A DNA stretch of 64,000 nt from CAVQRC01 sp963715045 (GTDB lineage: Bacteria; Planctomycetota; Planctomycetia; Pirellulales; Lacipirellulaceae), in assembly GCA_963715045.1 (NCBI GenBank), contig CAVQRC010000001.1, positions 62,001 to 126,000 on the forward strand, in the 5' to 3' direction. Positions 37,623 through 46,061 of this stretch are shown here, piece after piece (within the stretch, counting starts at the first letter, position 1; every line of letters starts with the position of its first letter). Under the pieces are notes generated by a model. The model had not been told where the DNA came from. It saw only the letters and a program-made list of their open reading frames with translations, and searched no databases. The translations under genes and the position numbers were made by a program.

Positions 37623-38519
37623 TCATCGTGGAGCCTGGCGAGCGACGGGATCTCCGCGGGAGACGGCGTCGAGAACTCGGGTGGCGGCCTGCGACTTGTT
37701 CAGCACATAGAAGTGGATGCCGGGCACGCCCTCACGGATTAGCTGTTCTGTCTGGGCAGTGGCTTGGGCGACGCCGACTTCGAACTGGGCTTCGTCTGCG
37801 TCGCCGGCGGCCTCGAGGTCGGCAACAAAGTTCGCCGGCAGCTTGGCCCCGCACATCGCGGTGATCCGCTGGATCTGGGCGAAGTTGGTGACCGGGAGCA
37901 GCCCTGGAATGATCGGGATGCGGATGCCGATCTTCTCGCAGCGGTCGCGGAACCGCAGGAAGTCGTCGTTGTTGTAAAAGAGCTGGGTGATCACGATGTC
38001 GGCGCCGCAGTCGACTTTGTGTTTGAGGTGCCGGAGGTCGTCTTCCGGGCTGGTCGCCTCCTGGTGGCTTTCGGGGTAACCGGCCACGGCAATGCCGAGG
38101 TGGTCGAATTCTCCGCGGATCAGCTGGACGAGTTCGCTGGCATAGCGGAATCCTCCCTCCACGGCCTCGAATCCGGCTTCGCCGCGGGGTGGATCGCCGC
38201 GGAGGGCCACGACATTGGCGATGTTTTTCTCCGTCGCCCGCTGCAAGTAGTTGCGGAGCTGCTCAACCGTGCTGCCCACACATGTCAGATGCGTGGCGGT
38301 TGCGACTGCGAATTGTTCGCCGATGGAAGCAATCAAGCTCAGCGTCTTCTCGCGCGTTGAGCCGCCCGCACCATAAGTACAGGTGACAAATTGGGGCGCG
38401 AATCGGAGCAGTTCTTCGACCCGCTCCATCAAGGCAGCGTGCCCCTGGTCCGTCTTGGGCGGAAAGACCTCGAAGGAGAGAACGAGCTCCCCTTCACGGT
38501 AAGCTTCGGAAAAACGCAT
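37623..38519 (-). CDS. metF: 5,10-methylenetetrahydrofolate reductase
   Basis: Flavoprotein reducing methylene-THF to methyl-THF for methionine synthesis. 298 residues, ATG 38519. VLSFEVFPPKTDQGHAAL (catalytic Glu), FVTCTYGAGGSTREKTL, VVALRGDPPRGE, VAGYPESHQEATSPEDDLRH, GADIVITQLFYNND and IIPGLLPVTNFAQIQRIT are all standard. Monocistronic. A copy of the 66-bp element lies about 100 bp upstream of its start, on the same strand. Confidence 0.96.
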   Translation of the reverse strand: MRFSEAYREGELVLSFEVFPPKTDQGHAALMERVEELLRFAPQFVTCTYGAGGSTREKTLSLIASIGEQFAVATATHLTCVGSTVEQLRNYLQRATEKNIANVVALRGDPPRGEAGFEAVEGGFRYASELVQLIRGEFDHLGIAVAGYPESHQEATSPEDDLRHLKHKVDCGADIVITQLFYNNDDFLRFRDRCEKIGIRIPIIPGLLPVTNFAQIQRITAMCGAKLPANFVADLEAAGDADEAQFEVGVAQATAQTEQLIREGVPGIHFYVLNKSQAATRVLDAVSRGDPVARQAPR

Positions 38520-38619
38520 CTAAAAGGGGCTCGCATTGCGGTTCTGGCTGTCAATTTGAATTCTTCGTTACGATACGAGTGACCTGACCAATCGTCAACG
38601 CGCGCTGAGGTTCAGTACT

Positions 38620-38685
38620 ATCCCAAAACGGCAGTGAACTTGTCCCACGGCCGGGGAATTCGGTTGCTGAAACCAATTTTGGGAT
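38620..38685 (-). repeat. 66-bp inverted-repeat element, copy B
   Basis: On the minus strand it reads ATCCCAAAATTGG ... CGTTTTGGGAT with core GGCCGTGGGA. Inverted relative to copy C 100 bp away; oriented with metF. Confidence 0.8.
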
Positions 38686-38785
38686 CGGCTCTAAGGAACG
38701 CTTCGCGAAGCGCCCGAGGAACCCGTCTCCGGGATGCTGCGGGCGTCAAGAGGATCGGCGGGAGTAAGCTAACTTTTAACAGCCG

Positions 38786-38851
38786 ATCCCGGAATTGGCG
38801 TCAGCGACCGATTTTCCCGGCCGTGGGATGCGTTCGCTGAGATTCCGGGAT
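38786..38851 (+). repeat. 66-bp inverted-repeat element, copy C
   Basis: Reads ATCCCGGAATTGG ... GATTCCGGGAT with core GGCCGTGGGA. Terminal arms are GG/CC where copy B has AA/TT, a compensatory change; the inner stem CAGCGA/TCGCTG is perfect. It ends 40 bp before the GGDEF gene. Confidence 0.8.
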
Positions 38852-38891
38852 AGGTGCTGAGTGGAATCTGCACTAATCGGGGAGCTCGGCC

Positions 38892-39878
38892 ATGTTGACA
38901 TATGCTTTCTGGGGCACGTTCGCAGGACTCCTGCAAGTTTCCCTGGGAATTGCGATCGGCTGTTGGCTGCGGCGGGGCGAGACACGCGAGTCGCAGTTGG
39001 TGGCGAAGGACCGGGCCAAGGCGACGCAACTCGCTCGGTACGTGGGCCGCATCACGAGTGACATTCCCACCGAGGCGGGCGAGCGACAGGCTGCCCTGGC
39101 TGCGGCGCGGAACCGCGCCGAGGCGACCGAAACAGGATACAACGAACCGCTTACGGATCTCGTCGTCACGCTCGTTCGCGAACTGACGATGGCGAACAGC
39201 GAAACGCATGTCCGGCTGGCATCGGCGGAGTCGGAACTCCAGAAGCAGCATCTGGAAATCGAATCCCATCTGTCGAACTCGCTGACCGACCCCCTGACCG
39301 GGCTTCCTAATCGCCGGGCCTTGGAGCAATGTCTCGCGACGCGGCTGGCCGGTTGGGAAAAGCATCGGATTCCGTTTTCTGTGTTGCTGCTGGACGTCGA
39401 TCATTTCAAATCGGTGAACGACGCCTACGGCCACACAGCCGGCGACCGCGTACTGTGTACGGTCGCATCCTCACTTCGCCAGGCGTTACGTGGTCCGGAC
39501 GTCGTGGTGCGTTACGGCGGGGAGGAATTCGCCGTCCTGCTGCCCTACACGGCGATGCCCAACGCACAGAATGCGGCCAGCAAAATACTGGACGCGATCG
39601 CCTCGGCGACCACCGAGTTCGAGGGGCAGGTGATCCGGGTGACCGTGAGCGTGGGGGTGTCCGACATTCGCAACGGGGACGACGGCGGCGAACTCCTGAA
39701 GCGGGCCGACACTGCTTTGTACGCTTCGAAAGAGGGAGGCCGCGCCTGTGGACACTATCACAACGGAATCTCGTGTGAGCGATTCGATGCGGCGGTTGCG
39801 AAGGAAATCGCGGAACGGCAGTCTGACTCGACCGAGCTGATCGCGGCCATCGGGGGGCCGCCGGACGAGCGTCTCTGA
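38892..39878 (+). CDS. Membrane-anchored diguanylate cyclase (GGDEF)
   Basis: A 328-residue c-di-GMP synthase. One N-terminal membrane helix (YAFWGTFAGLLQVSLGIAIG), a helical linker of about 120 residues, then the GGDEF domain: DPLTGLPNRRALEQ, LLLDVDHFKSVNDAYGH (metal and substrate Asp), ALRGPDVVVRYGGEEFAVLL with an intact GGEEF active site and an RxxD inhibitory site (RGPD) just before it, and RADTALYASKEGGR. Predicted active and product-inhibited. It stands 220 bp upstream of the AAA/kinase-tubulin/FHA-EAL operon, whose last gene has an EAL domain that would degrade the same messenger. Confidence 0.93.
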   Translation: MLTYAFWGTFAGLLQVSLGIAIGCWLRRGETRESQLVAKDRAKATQLARYVGRITSDIPTEAGERQAALAAARNRAEATETGYNEPLTDLVVTLVRELTMANSETHVRLASAESELQKQHLEIESHLSNSLTDPLTGLPNRRALEQCLATRLAGWEKHRIPFSVLLLDVDHFKSVNDAYGHTAGDRVLCTVASSLRQALRGPDVVVRYGGEEFAVLLPYTAMPNAQNAASKILDAIASATTEFEGQVIRVTVSVGVSDIRNGDDGGELLKRADTALYASKEGGRACGHYHNGISCERFDAAVAKEIAERQSDSTELIAAIGGPPDERL

Positions 39879-40098
39879 CTCTGACCGCCGATTCACGAGC
39901 GTTCCCGACCGCGACTCGCGATCACCGCCAACGGGGCTGCCCTGCTGTACGGGTGAGAGGGGTTAGGAGGGGGCTCCCTGCGGTTTCGGATCCGCATCGT
40001 TGTTTCGCTCCCGCGTCCCCCGGGTTGGCTTTGACCTACGCTTGAAACGATATCGTGCGCAATTCAACTTCCCGAACCGGCCCGTTAGCGACATCACC

Positions 40099-41457
40099 AT
40101 GAGTGTCGGCACGCCGAAAGAACCGCTGTCCGCGTCGGAGGCACCGCTGAGCTTCGCCAGCGATGCGCGGCTGGCTTCGTTGTTCGGCGAAGACACGTTC
40201 TTTCCGACCGAAGTCACGCGGGTCGATGAGCTCGGTGTGAGCCGCGTCGTGGTCGAAGATCTGATCTGTAAACTGCTGCTGCAGGTGGGCTCGCTTGCCG
40301 GACAGTCGATCGCGGGTCGGATCGCCTTGCCAATGGCACTCGCGGAGGAATTCCTGCATGCGTTGCGATCGCGGCAACTGATCGTCCACCAGGGTCAGGC
40401 CCAGCTCAACGACTATTACTACACGCTTACCGACCAGGGTTTCGAACGCGCCCAGGCTGCGATGCGTTACAGCGGCTACGTGGGACCTGTCCCCGTGACG
40501 CTGGACGACTACATCCTGTCGATCGAGGCTCAGACGATTCGCGCCGAGGCACCGCGACGGAAGCAACTCACGGCCGCGTTCGCCGATATTCTGATGCCGC
40601 CTTCGTTGATCGAAGTTCTCGGTCCGGCGATCAACTCGGGAGCCGGCCTGTTCCTGTACGGCCCACCGGGCAACGGTAAGACCACCATCGCCCGGCGGAT
40701 TACGCGGTGTTTCGGGCAGCACGTGTGGATTCCCCGCGTGATCAGCGAAGATGGCCAGTTCATCAAGTTGTACGACGAATCGTGTCACACGCCGGTCACC
40801 GAGAATTCGGCCAGTCTGCTCAAAGCGGATTCGTTCGACCGCCGCTGGGTGAAGGTTCAGCGGCCGACCGTGATTGTCGGTGGCGAACTGACGATCGACG
40901 GACTCGAGATCCGTCACGATCCCAATACGAACGTCTGCGAAGCGCCGCTGCAACTCAAGAGCAACTGCGGCTGCCTGTTGATCGACGATTTCGGCCGGCA
41001 GCGGATCGATCCCACCGAGTTGTTGAATCGGTGGATCGTGCCGTTGGAGAATCGTGTCGACTATCTCACCTTGCCAACGGGCAAGAAGATCCAGGTGCCA
41101 TTCGATCAATTGATCATTTTCTCGACGAACCTCGAGCCGACTGACCTGGCGGACGAAGCGTTTTTACGGCGGATTCCCTACAAGGTGGAGGTTGTCGATC
41201 CGGACGCCGACGAGTACCACGCGTTGTTCAAGCACGCCTGCGAGTCGATCGGTTGTCCCTACAAAGCGGATGCCGTGGACAATCTGATCAAACACCATTA
41301 CATGCCGCACAATCGACCGTTACGGCGATGCCAGCCCCGCGACCTGCTCCTCCAGGTCCGCAACTACTGCACGTACAACGATCTGCCGTTTGAAATGCGA
41401 AAAGACCACCTCGACCGGGTGGTGAGAAGTTACTTCACGGCGATTGCCGGGAATTGA
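40099..41457 (+). CDS. AAA+ ATPase of a kinase/tubulin/c-di-GMP operon
   Basis: A 452-residue ATPase; ATG 40099 (MSVGTPKEPLS), the earlier TTG frame lacking homology signs. A winged-helix-like N-part (about 50-130, VVEDLICKLLLQVGSLAG) precedes the AAA+ core: LFLYGPPGNGKTTIARRI (Walker A, about 188), CGCLLIDDFGRQRIDP (Walker B, about 293), FDQLIIFSTNLEP (sensor 1) and DEAFLRRIPYKVEV (arginine finger), with an HTH-like C-terminus. First gene of a tight operon (22 bp to the kinase). Substrate unknown; a helicase-loader or remodelling role is possible. Not MoxR. Confidence 0.85.
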   Translation: MSVGTPKEPLSASEAPLSFASDARLASLFGEDTFFPTEVTRVDELGVSRVVVEDLICKLLLQVGSLAGQSIAGRIALPMALAEEFLHALRSRQLIVHQGQAQLNDYYYTLTDQGFERAQAAMRYSGYVGPVPVTLDDYILSIEAQTIRAEAPRRKQLTAAFADILMPPSLIEVLGPAINSGAGLFLYGPPGNGKTTIARRITRCFGQHVWIPRVISEDGQFIKLYDESCHTPVTENSASLLKADSFDRRWVKVQRPTVIVGGELTIDGLEIRHDPNTNVCEAPLQLKSNCGCLLIDDFGRQRIDPTELLNRWIVPLENRVDYLTLPTGKKIQVPFDQLIIFSTNLEPTDLADEAFLRRIPYKVEVVDPDADEYHALFKHACESIGCPYKADAVDNLIKHHYMPHNRPLRRCQPRDLLLQVRNYCTYNDLPFEMRKDHLDRVVRSYFTAIAGN

Positions 41458-41479
41458 GTTTCAGAGAAAGCAGTGCCAC

Positions 41480-44400
41480 GTGAGAGACGGAAGCATCATC
41501 GGCTGCGAGCCTCTGCCCGGTTACCGAATCATCGAACGGATCGGCAGCGGCGGTTACGGCGACGTGTACAGTGCCGAAGCGCCGGGCGGACTGATCAAGG
41601 TGATCAAGATCGTTCGTGGGCAATACATGGAGAAGCGGGCGACCGACGAGCTGAAGGCGCTCAAGCGAATCCGTGACGTGCGTCATCCGTTCCTGCTCTC
41701 GATCGAACGGATCGAGATCGTCGACGGGCAGTTGCTCGTGGTGACCGAACTGGCCGATGAAAGTCTGCGGGATCGGTTCGACAAGTGCCGGAAGACCGGG
41801 CAACGAGGAATCTCCCGAGACAAGCTGCTGGGGTACATGCGAGACGCTGCCGAGGCCCTCGACTACATGAGCGAGGAACACTCACTGCAGCATCTGGACA
41901 TCAAGCCCGAAAACATTCTGCTGCTGGCCGATCGTGTCAAGGTGGCCGACTTCGGACTCGTCAAGAGCATCAACACTGTGGTTGGCTCGCTGGTGGGCGG
42001 TCTCACGCCGACCTATGCCGCGCCGGAAGTCTTTCGCGGCACGCCGAGCATGCACAGCGACCAGTACAGTCTGGCGGTGATGTATCAGCAGATGCTGACC
42101 GGTCGCCTGCCATTCTGCGGACAGTCGGCTGCGGAGTTGACGCTTCAGCATCTCAATGACGAGCCCGATCTCTCGCGGTTGGCGGAAGGCGAACAACCAA
42201 TCATCGCCCGCGCGCTCGACAAGAATCCGGATCGCCGCTTCGAGACCAGCATCGAGATGGTCCGCGCGCTGATGGATGTGGAAGTCGAAGAGGAAGACGA
42301 GCAGACCGTCGGCGAGGAGTCGGTCGATGTGGCCAATTCGCGAAGTTCTTCATTTGCAACGCAGATGATCGACTTCAGCGCCTATGCCGATGAGTTCGAG
42401 CCGGAACTGCCGATTCGCATCCCGACGCTGGCAGCACCGGACGTCACGAACGCTGCTCCGCCGGTCGCCAGGGACGCGACCAGTCCAGCGGTGCCGGTCG
42501 TGGTGATCGGGATTGGCGGCACGGCCGCCAAGGTGCTGCGGCAGTTGCGGGGACGCCTGGCGATGCGGTTCGGTGATGCGAGTCGAATGCCGAGCCTGCA
42601 GATGTTGCTGCTGGACAGCGACCCGCAGACGCTGCTCGAGGCAGGTGAGGGCAAGGTGGAAACGGCCTTGAAGCGGGATGAGATGATGGCGCTTTCGCTC
42701 CGTCGTCCTCAGGATTACCGGGCGATGGGGAGTACGCACCTGGAGTGGCTGGGTCGTCGCTGGCTGTACAACATACCGCGTTCCTTGCGAACCGAAGGTC
42801 TGCGGCCGCTGGGCCGTCTGGCGTTCATCGATCACGCCCGGCGGGCGCAGCAGCGAATTCGGCAAGCGGTGCTGCGGGCGGCTTCCTCCGAGGCCCTGCA
42901 AGTCACGGCGGAGACGCTTGGCACAGCGGTCGCCGAGCGGCCGGTACGGGTGTACGTGGTGGCTTCGATCAATGGCGGCACGGGGAGCGGCTGCGCGGTC
43001 GACGTCGGTTACGCGGTACAGCACACGCTCGATCGCCTCGAGCTGCCGGCTGACCAGGTGATCGGAGTGATGCTCCATTCAACGTCGCGGAGCACGCGGG
43101 CCCAGGAACTGGCACGGCTCAATGCGTTTTCCTTCCTGTCGGAGTTCAATCACTTCAACCGGCCGGGGAGCGTCTACCCGGGCGATGCCTCGAGCGGAGT
43201 TCCCGGGAGTGAGGGCCAGCCGGCGTTTGCCCAGACGTACCTGGTCGATCTCGGTGAATCACTCGAAGCGGACGCCTACGATGAAGCCGCGGCTTCCGTT
43301 GCCGAGTACATCCACCTCGACGCGTTCACGGCTGCCCGTTCCTTTCTGGCAGCGTGTCGCGAAGTCGACGCCGACCCAGCCCGAACGTTCAGCGTCCATC
43401 AGGCGGCGCTGCGGACTTTTTCGCTCTCCCGCAAGACGGCAACCCGGAAGGTCCAATTGGATCGCGTTGCCGCAGACCTGTGCCTGGCAGTTCTCCACGG
43501 CTGGATCGACGTGGGCATCGAGCGGCGGCGGACCCGCGAGGATGACCTGCGGCGAACCCTGATCGAACGCGTCGATCTGCGGAGCAAGTCGCTGGTCGCG
43601 AAGACCAGCGAGTGCGTCACGGCAGTGTTCAAGAACGGCATCGAAGCGTTTTTCCAGCAACTCGCGGCAGCGGTCCGCTCGAGCGGACCTGAGATGACGA
43701 CGCGGCTGTTGCTCGACTACACCGATGCCGAGTTCGGCGGGCCGCTGACTGCTCCCGACGAAATCACTGCCTGTCGCGAACTTCACGGACAGAGTCTCGA
43801 GGTTCTCGTCGAGGAGGTTGAGAGTGACCTGTCTCGCCAACTCGAGGCGTGGCTGTGGGGACAAATGGACGATCCGAACCGGCGTTTGCCGGGAACCATC
43901 GATTCGGCCGAGTGGCTGTGCCAGGAACTCAAGCGACTGCACGACCAAACCAATCAGTATGCGATCAAGTTCGCACGTGATCTGATTGCGATGCGACATC
44001 GGATTGCCCGTCCTGATCCCGATGCGGCAGCAGGCATGATGCCGTCTCCTCAAGATCAGGTGCTGCCCTATTTTCAGGGTCGGCTGGCCTTGGCCGGTGT
44101 TCAGGCCGCAGCGGGAATCGTGCGGAGGCTGCAAGCGGAGTTTACGTCTTGCCGCCAACAGGTGTTCGAGGTCGGGCGGCAGATTCGTCAGCTTATCGAA
44201 CAGGCCGTGGCGGCGATCGATGAAACCGCCCCGACTTGCACCGCGCCGTCGGCCGGAACTTCGGAGCCGGATGCAGGTGGTCTTCAGTTCACGCCCCAAC
44301 AGAAGAAACTCGCGGGGCTGCTCGACCGCCGCTTACAACAGACCTGCATTCGCGACCGAGGTGGCCTTGCCCGATTGCTCACCGAGGGTGCGGGGAGCCG

Positions 44401-44851
44401 CGGAGAACTCGTCAAGCAACTCGAGGCCCTGTCTCGGCAGTTTGTCCACGAAGGGCTGAGCGGTTCGGACACGGTCCGCAAGCTGTTGGGCTCGGATGCC
44501 GAGGTGGCGATCCGCCGCGTGAAGTCGGCGATCTCCAAGACAAGTCCTTCGTTCGCGGAATTCGGTGGCGAAAAGCGGTACCTGACGCTGTTGCCAGCGG
44601 CGACGAGCGAGACGTCGCTGCTCGAGGATACAACTCGGGCGGTGGCCGACGTTACGGCTGTCGAGCTGCATCCGGAGAACGAATTGACCGTCTGCTGCGA
44701 AGCCTGCGGGCTGTCGCTGCTGCACATTGCGTTACGGATTATCGACGGGCGGCGAGACTACGCTGATTTCGCCGAACGTGTTCACACGCGGACCGACGTG
44801 AAGTGGGAATCGCTGATCGCGGGAATGCCGCTCGAAACGGTAGCCCACTAA
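41480..44851 (+). CDS. Ser/Thr protein kinase fused to a tubulin-like GTPase domain
   Basis: A 1,123-residue two-domain protein. GTG 41480 is preferred (DGSIIGCEPLPGYRIIERIG); a TTG 12 codons earlier overlaps the ATPase gene. Kinase (about 10-265): GSGGYGDVYSAEA (P-loop), LIKVIKIV (Lys), HLDIKPENILLL (HxD loop, near 138), VADFGLVKS (DFG, near 156) and YAAPEVFRG; complete, so likely active. A linker with acidic and Ser-rich stretches follows. The tubulin-like part (Tubulin_2 type) starts VVVIGIGGTAAKVLRQL (near 343) and carries the FtsZ/tubulin signature ASINGGTGSGCAVDVGYAV (GGTGSG near 498), then a long helical C-terminus. Kinase control of a GTPase polymer is inference. Followed after 49 bp by an FHA-EAL gene. 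Confidence 0.88.
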   Translation: MRDGSIIGCEPLPGYRIIERIGSGGYGDVYSAEAPGGLIKVIKIVRGQYMEKRATDELKALKRIRDVRHPFLLSIERIEIVDGQLLVVTELADESLRDRFDKCRKTGQRGISRDKLLGYMRDAAEALDYMSEEHSLQHLDIKPENILLLADRVKVADFGLVKSINTVVGSLVGGLTPTYAAPEVFRGTPSMHSDQYSLAVMYQQMLTGRLPFCGQSAAELTLQHLNDEPDLSRLAEGEQPIIARALDKNPDRRFETSIEMVRALMDVEVEEEDEQTVGEESVDVANSRSSSFATQMIDFSAYADEFEPELPIRIPTLAAPDVTNAAPPVARDATSPAVPVVVIGIGGTAAKVLRQLRGRLAMRFGDASRMPSLQMLLLDSDPQTLLEAGEGKVETALKRDEMMALSLRRPQDYRAMGSTHLEWLGRRWLYNIPRSLRTEGLRPLGRLAFIDHARRAQQRIRQAVLRAASSEALQVTAETLGTAVAERPVRVYVVASINGGTGSGCAVDVGYAVQHTLDRLELPADQVIGVMLHSTSRSTRAQELARLNAFSFLSEFNHFNRPGSVYPGDASSGVPGSEGQPAFAQTYLVDLGESLEADAYDEAAASVAEYIHLDAFTAARSFLAACREVDADPARTFSVHQAALRTFSLSRKTATRKVQLDRVAADLCLAVLHGWIDVGIERRRTREDDLRRTLIERVDLRSKSLVAKTSECVTAVFKNGIEAFFQQLAAAVRSSGPEMTTRLLLDYTDAEFGGPLTAPDEITACRELHGQSLEVLVEEVESDLSRQLEAWLWGQMDDPNRRLPGTIDSAEWLCQELKRLHDQTNQYAIKFARDLIAMRHRIARPDPDAAAGMMPSPQDQVLPYFQGRLALAGVQAAAGIVRRLQAEFTSCRQQVFEVGRQIRQLIEQAVAAIDETAPTCTAPSAGTSEPDAGGLQFTPQQKKLAGLLDRRLQQTCIRDRGGLARLLTEGAGSRGELVKQLEALSRQFVHEGLSGSDTVRKLLGSDAEVAIRRVKSAISKTSPSFAEFGGEKRYLTLLPAATSETSLLEDTTRAVADVTAVELHPENELTVCCEACGLSLLHIALRIIDGRRDYADFAERVHTRTDVKWESLIAGMPLETVAH

Positions 44852-44900
44852 AGGACCACGAGTTTTTCGCCTTTGCGGCGAGAGGTTTTGGAATCAGACA

Positions 44901-46043
44901 ATGGCAATTGAAGAACTGGCAATGGAAACGGCAGACTCCGCGGAGGTCGGCTGGTCGCTCAGCGGGAAGCTCAGCGACTCAGAGCCGATGCGGGAGATCC
45001 GCATGGATCACTCTCCGTTTCGCGTAGGCCGTCGCAATGGGATCGGGATGACGATTCCTTCACCGACGGTCTCGGGGTTGCACGCCGAATTCACGGTTGC
45101 CGACGATACGCTTACGCTCCGCGACCTCTCCAGCACCAACGGCACGTTCGTCAATGGAGTCCGTATTCGTGACGCGTGCCAGTTGAATAACGGCGACCTG
45201 GTTCAGTTCGCCGACATTGTCTTTCGCATCATCAAGGTTTCTGCTGTCGAGGAAGTCAATACGATCTGCGAAGATGCCCGCGATCGGGCCTTGTCGCTGA
45301 TCCAGTTCGACAAGCTGATTGTCGATCGCGCCGTGTTGCCGTTCTTTCAACCAATCATCAGTCTGGACGATCTGCAGATCGTGGGCTTCGAGATTCTTGC
45401 CCGCAGCCGGCTGTATGGGCTGACCAATCCGAAGGCCATGTTTCACGCGGCAGCGCTGCTCAACCTCGAGGCCGAATTGAGCCGAATTCTGCGTGCCGAA
45501 GGGATGGCGGCCGGTACGCCGCTTTCCGAATCGCTGCAGATGTTCGTCAACACGCATCCCACGGAGATGGACGATCCGGATCTCTTGATTCTGTCGCTGC
45601 GTGAACTGCGGGACGCGCATCCGGAACGTAGCATCGTGTTGGAAATCCACGAGCGATCTGTGGCACGACCGACGGTCATGCACCAGCTCAAGGCGGCCTT
45701 AAGTGAACTGAATATCCGCCTGGCTTACGACGACTTCGGGGCCGGCCAGGCCCGACTCATCGAACTGATCAACATTCCTCCCGACTATTTGAAATTCGAC
45801 ATCAAGCTGGTGAAGGACATTGAGCACGCTCCGCCCGAACAGCGGAACATGGTCCGCGGCCTGGTGAGCACGGTCCGCTCGATTGGGGTCACGCCGTTGG
45901 CGGAGGGTGTCGAGACGCGGGCCGCCCACGAGATCTGCCTGGAGCTGGGGTTCGGGATGGGGCAGGGTTTCCTGTACGGCCGACCGGCCGTCGCCACGCA
46001 GTACGTCGGACGGCAGCGGCAGGAACTGGGCGACGGCGAGTAG
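44901..46043 (+). CDS. FHA-EAL protein (phosphothreonine reader + c-di-GMP phosphodiesterase)
   Basis: A 380-residue protein. The N-terminal FHA domain (about 30-115) has FRVGRRNGIGMTIPSPTVSG, LHAEF and LRDLSSTNGTFVNGVRI, i.e. the phosphothreonine-binding Arg/Ser/Asn set. The C-terminal EAL domain (about 140-370) has GFEILARSR (EAL position), FVNTHP, LEIHERS, AYDDFGAGQA, LKFDIKLVKDI, LAEGVET and MGQGFLYGRP; the metal and catalytic residues of active phosphodiesterases all seem present. The FHA domain would dock on threonines phosphorylated by the kinase encoded next door, linking that kinase to c-di-GMP hydrolysis (inference). Convergent with the next gene, 18 bp apart. Confidence 0.92.
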   Translation: MAIEELAMETADSAEVGWSLSGKLSDSEPMREIRMDHSPFRVGRRNGIGMTIPSPTVSGLHAEFTVADDTLTLRDLSSTNGTFVNGVRIRDACQLNNGDLVQFADIVFRIIKVSAVEEVNTICEDARDRALSLIQFDKLIVDRAVLPFFQPIISLDDLQIVGFEILARSRLYGLTNPKAMFHAAALLNLEAELSRILRAEGMAAGTPLSESLQMFVNTHPTEMDDPDLLILSLRELRDAHPERSIVLEIHERSVARPTVMHQLKAALSELNIRLAYDDFGAGQARLIELINIPPDYLKFDIKLVKDIEHAPPEQRNMVRGLVSTVRSIGVTPLAEGVETRAAHEICLELGFGMGQGFLYGRPAVATQYVGRQRQELGDGE

Positions 46044-46061
46044 GGCGACGGCGATAGGGAC

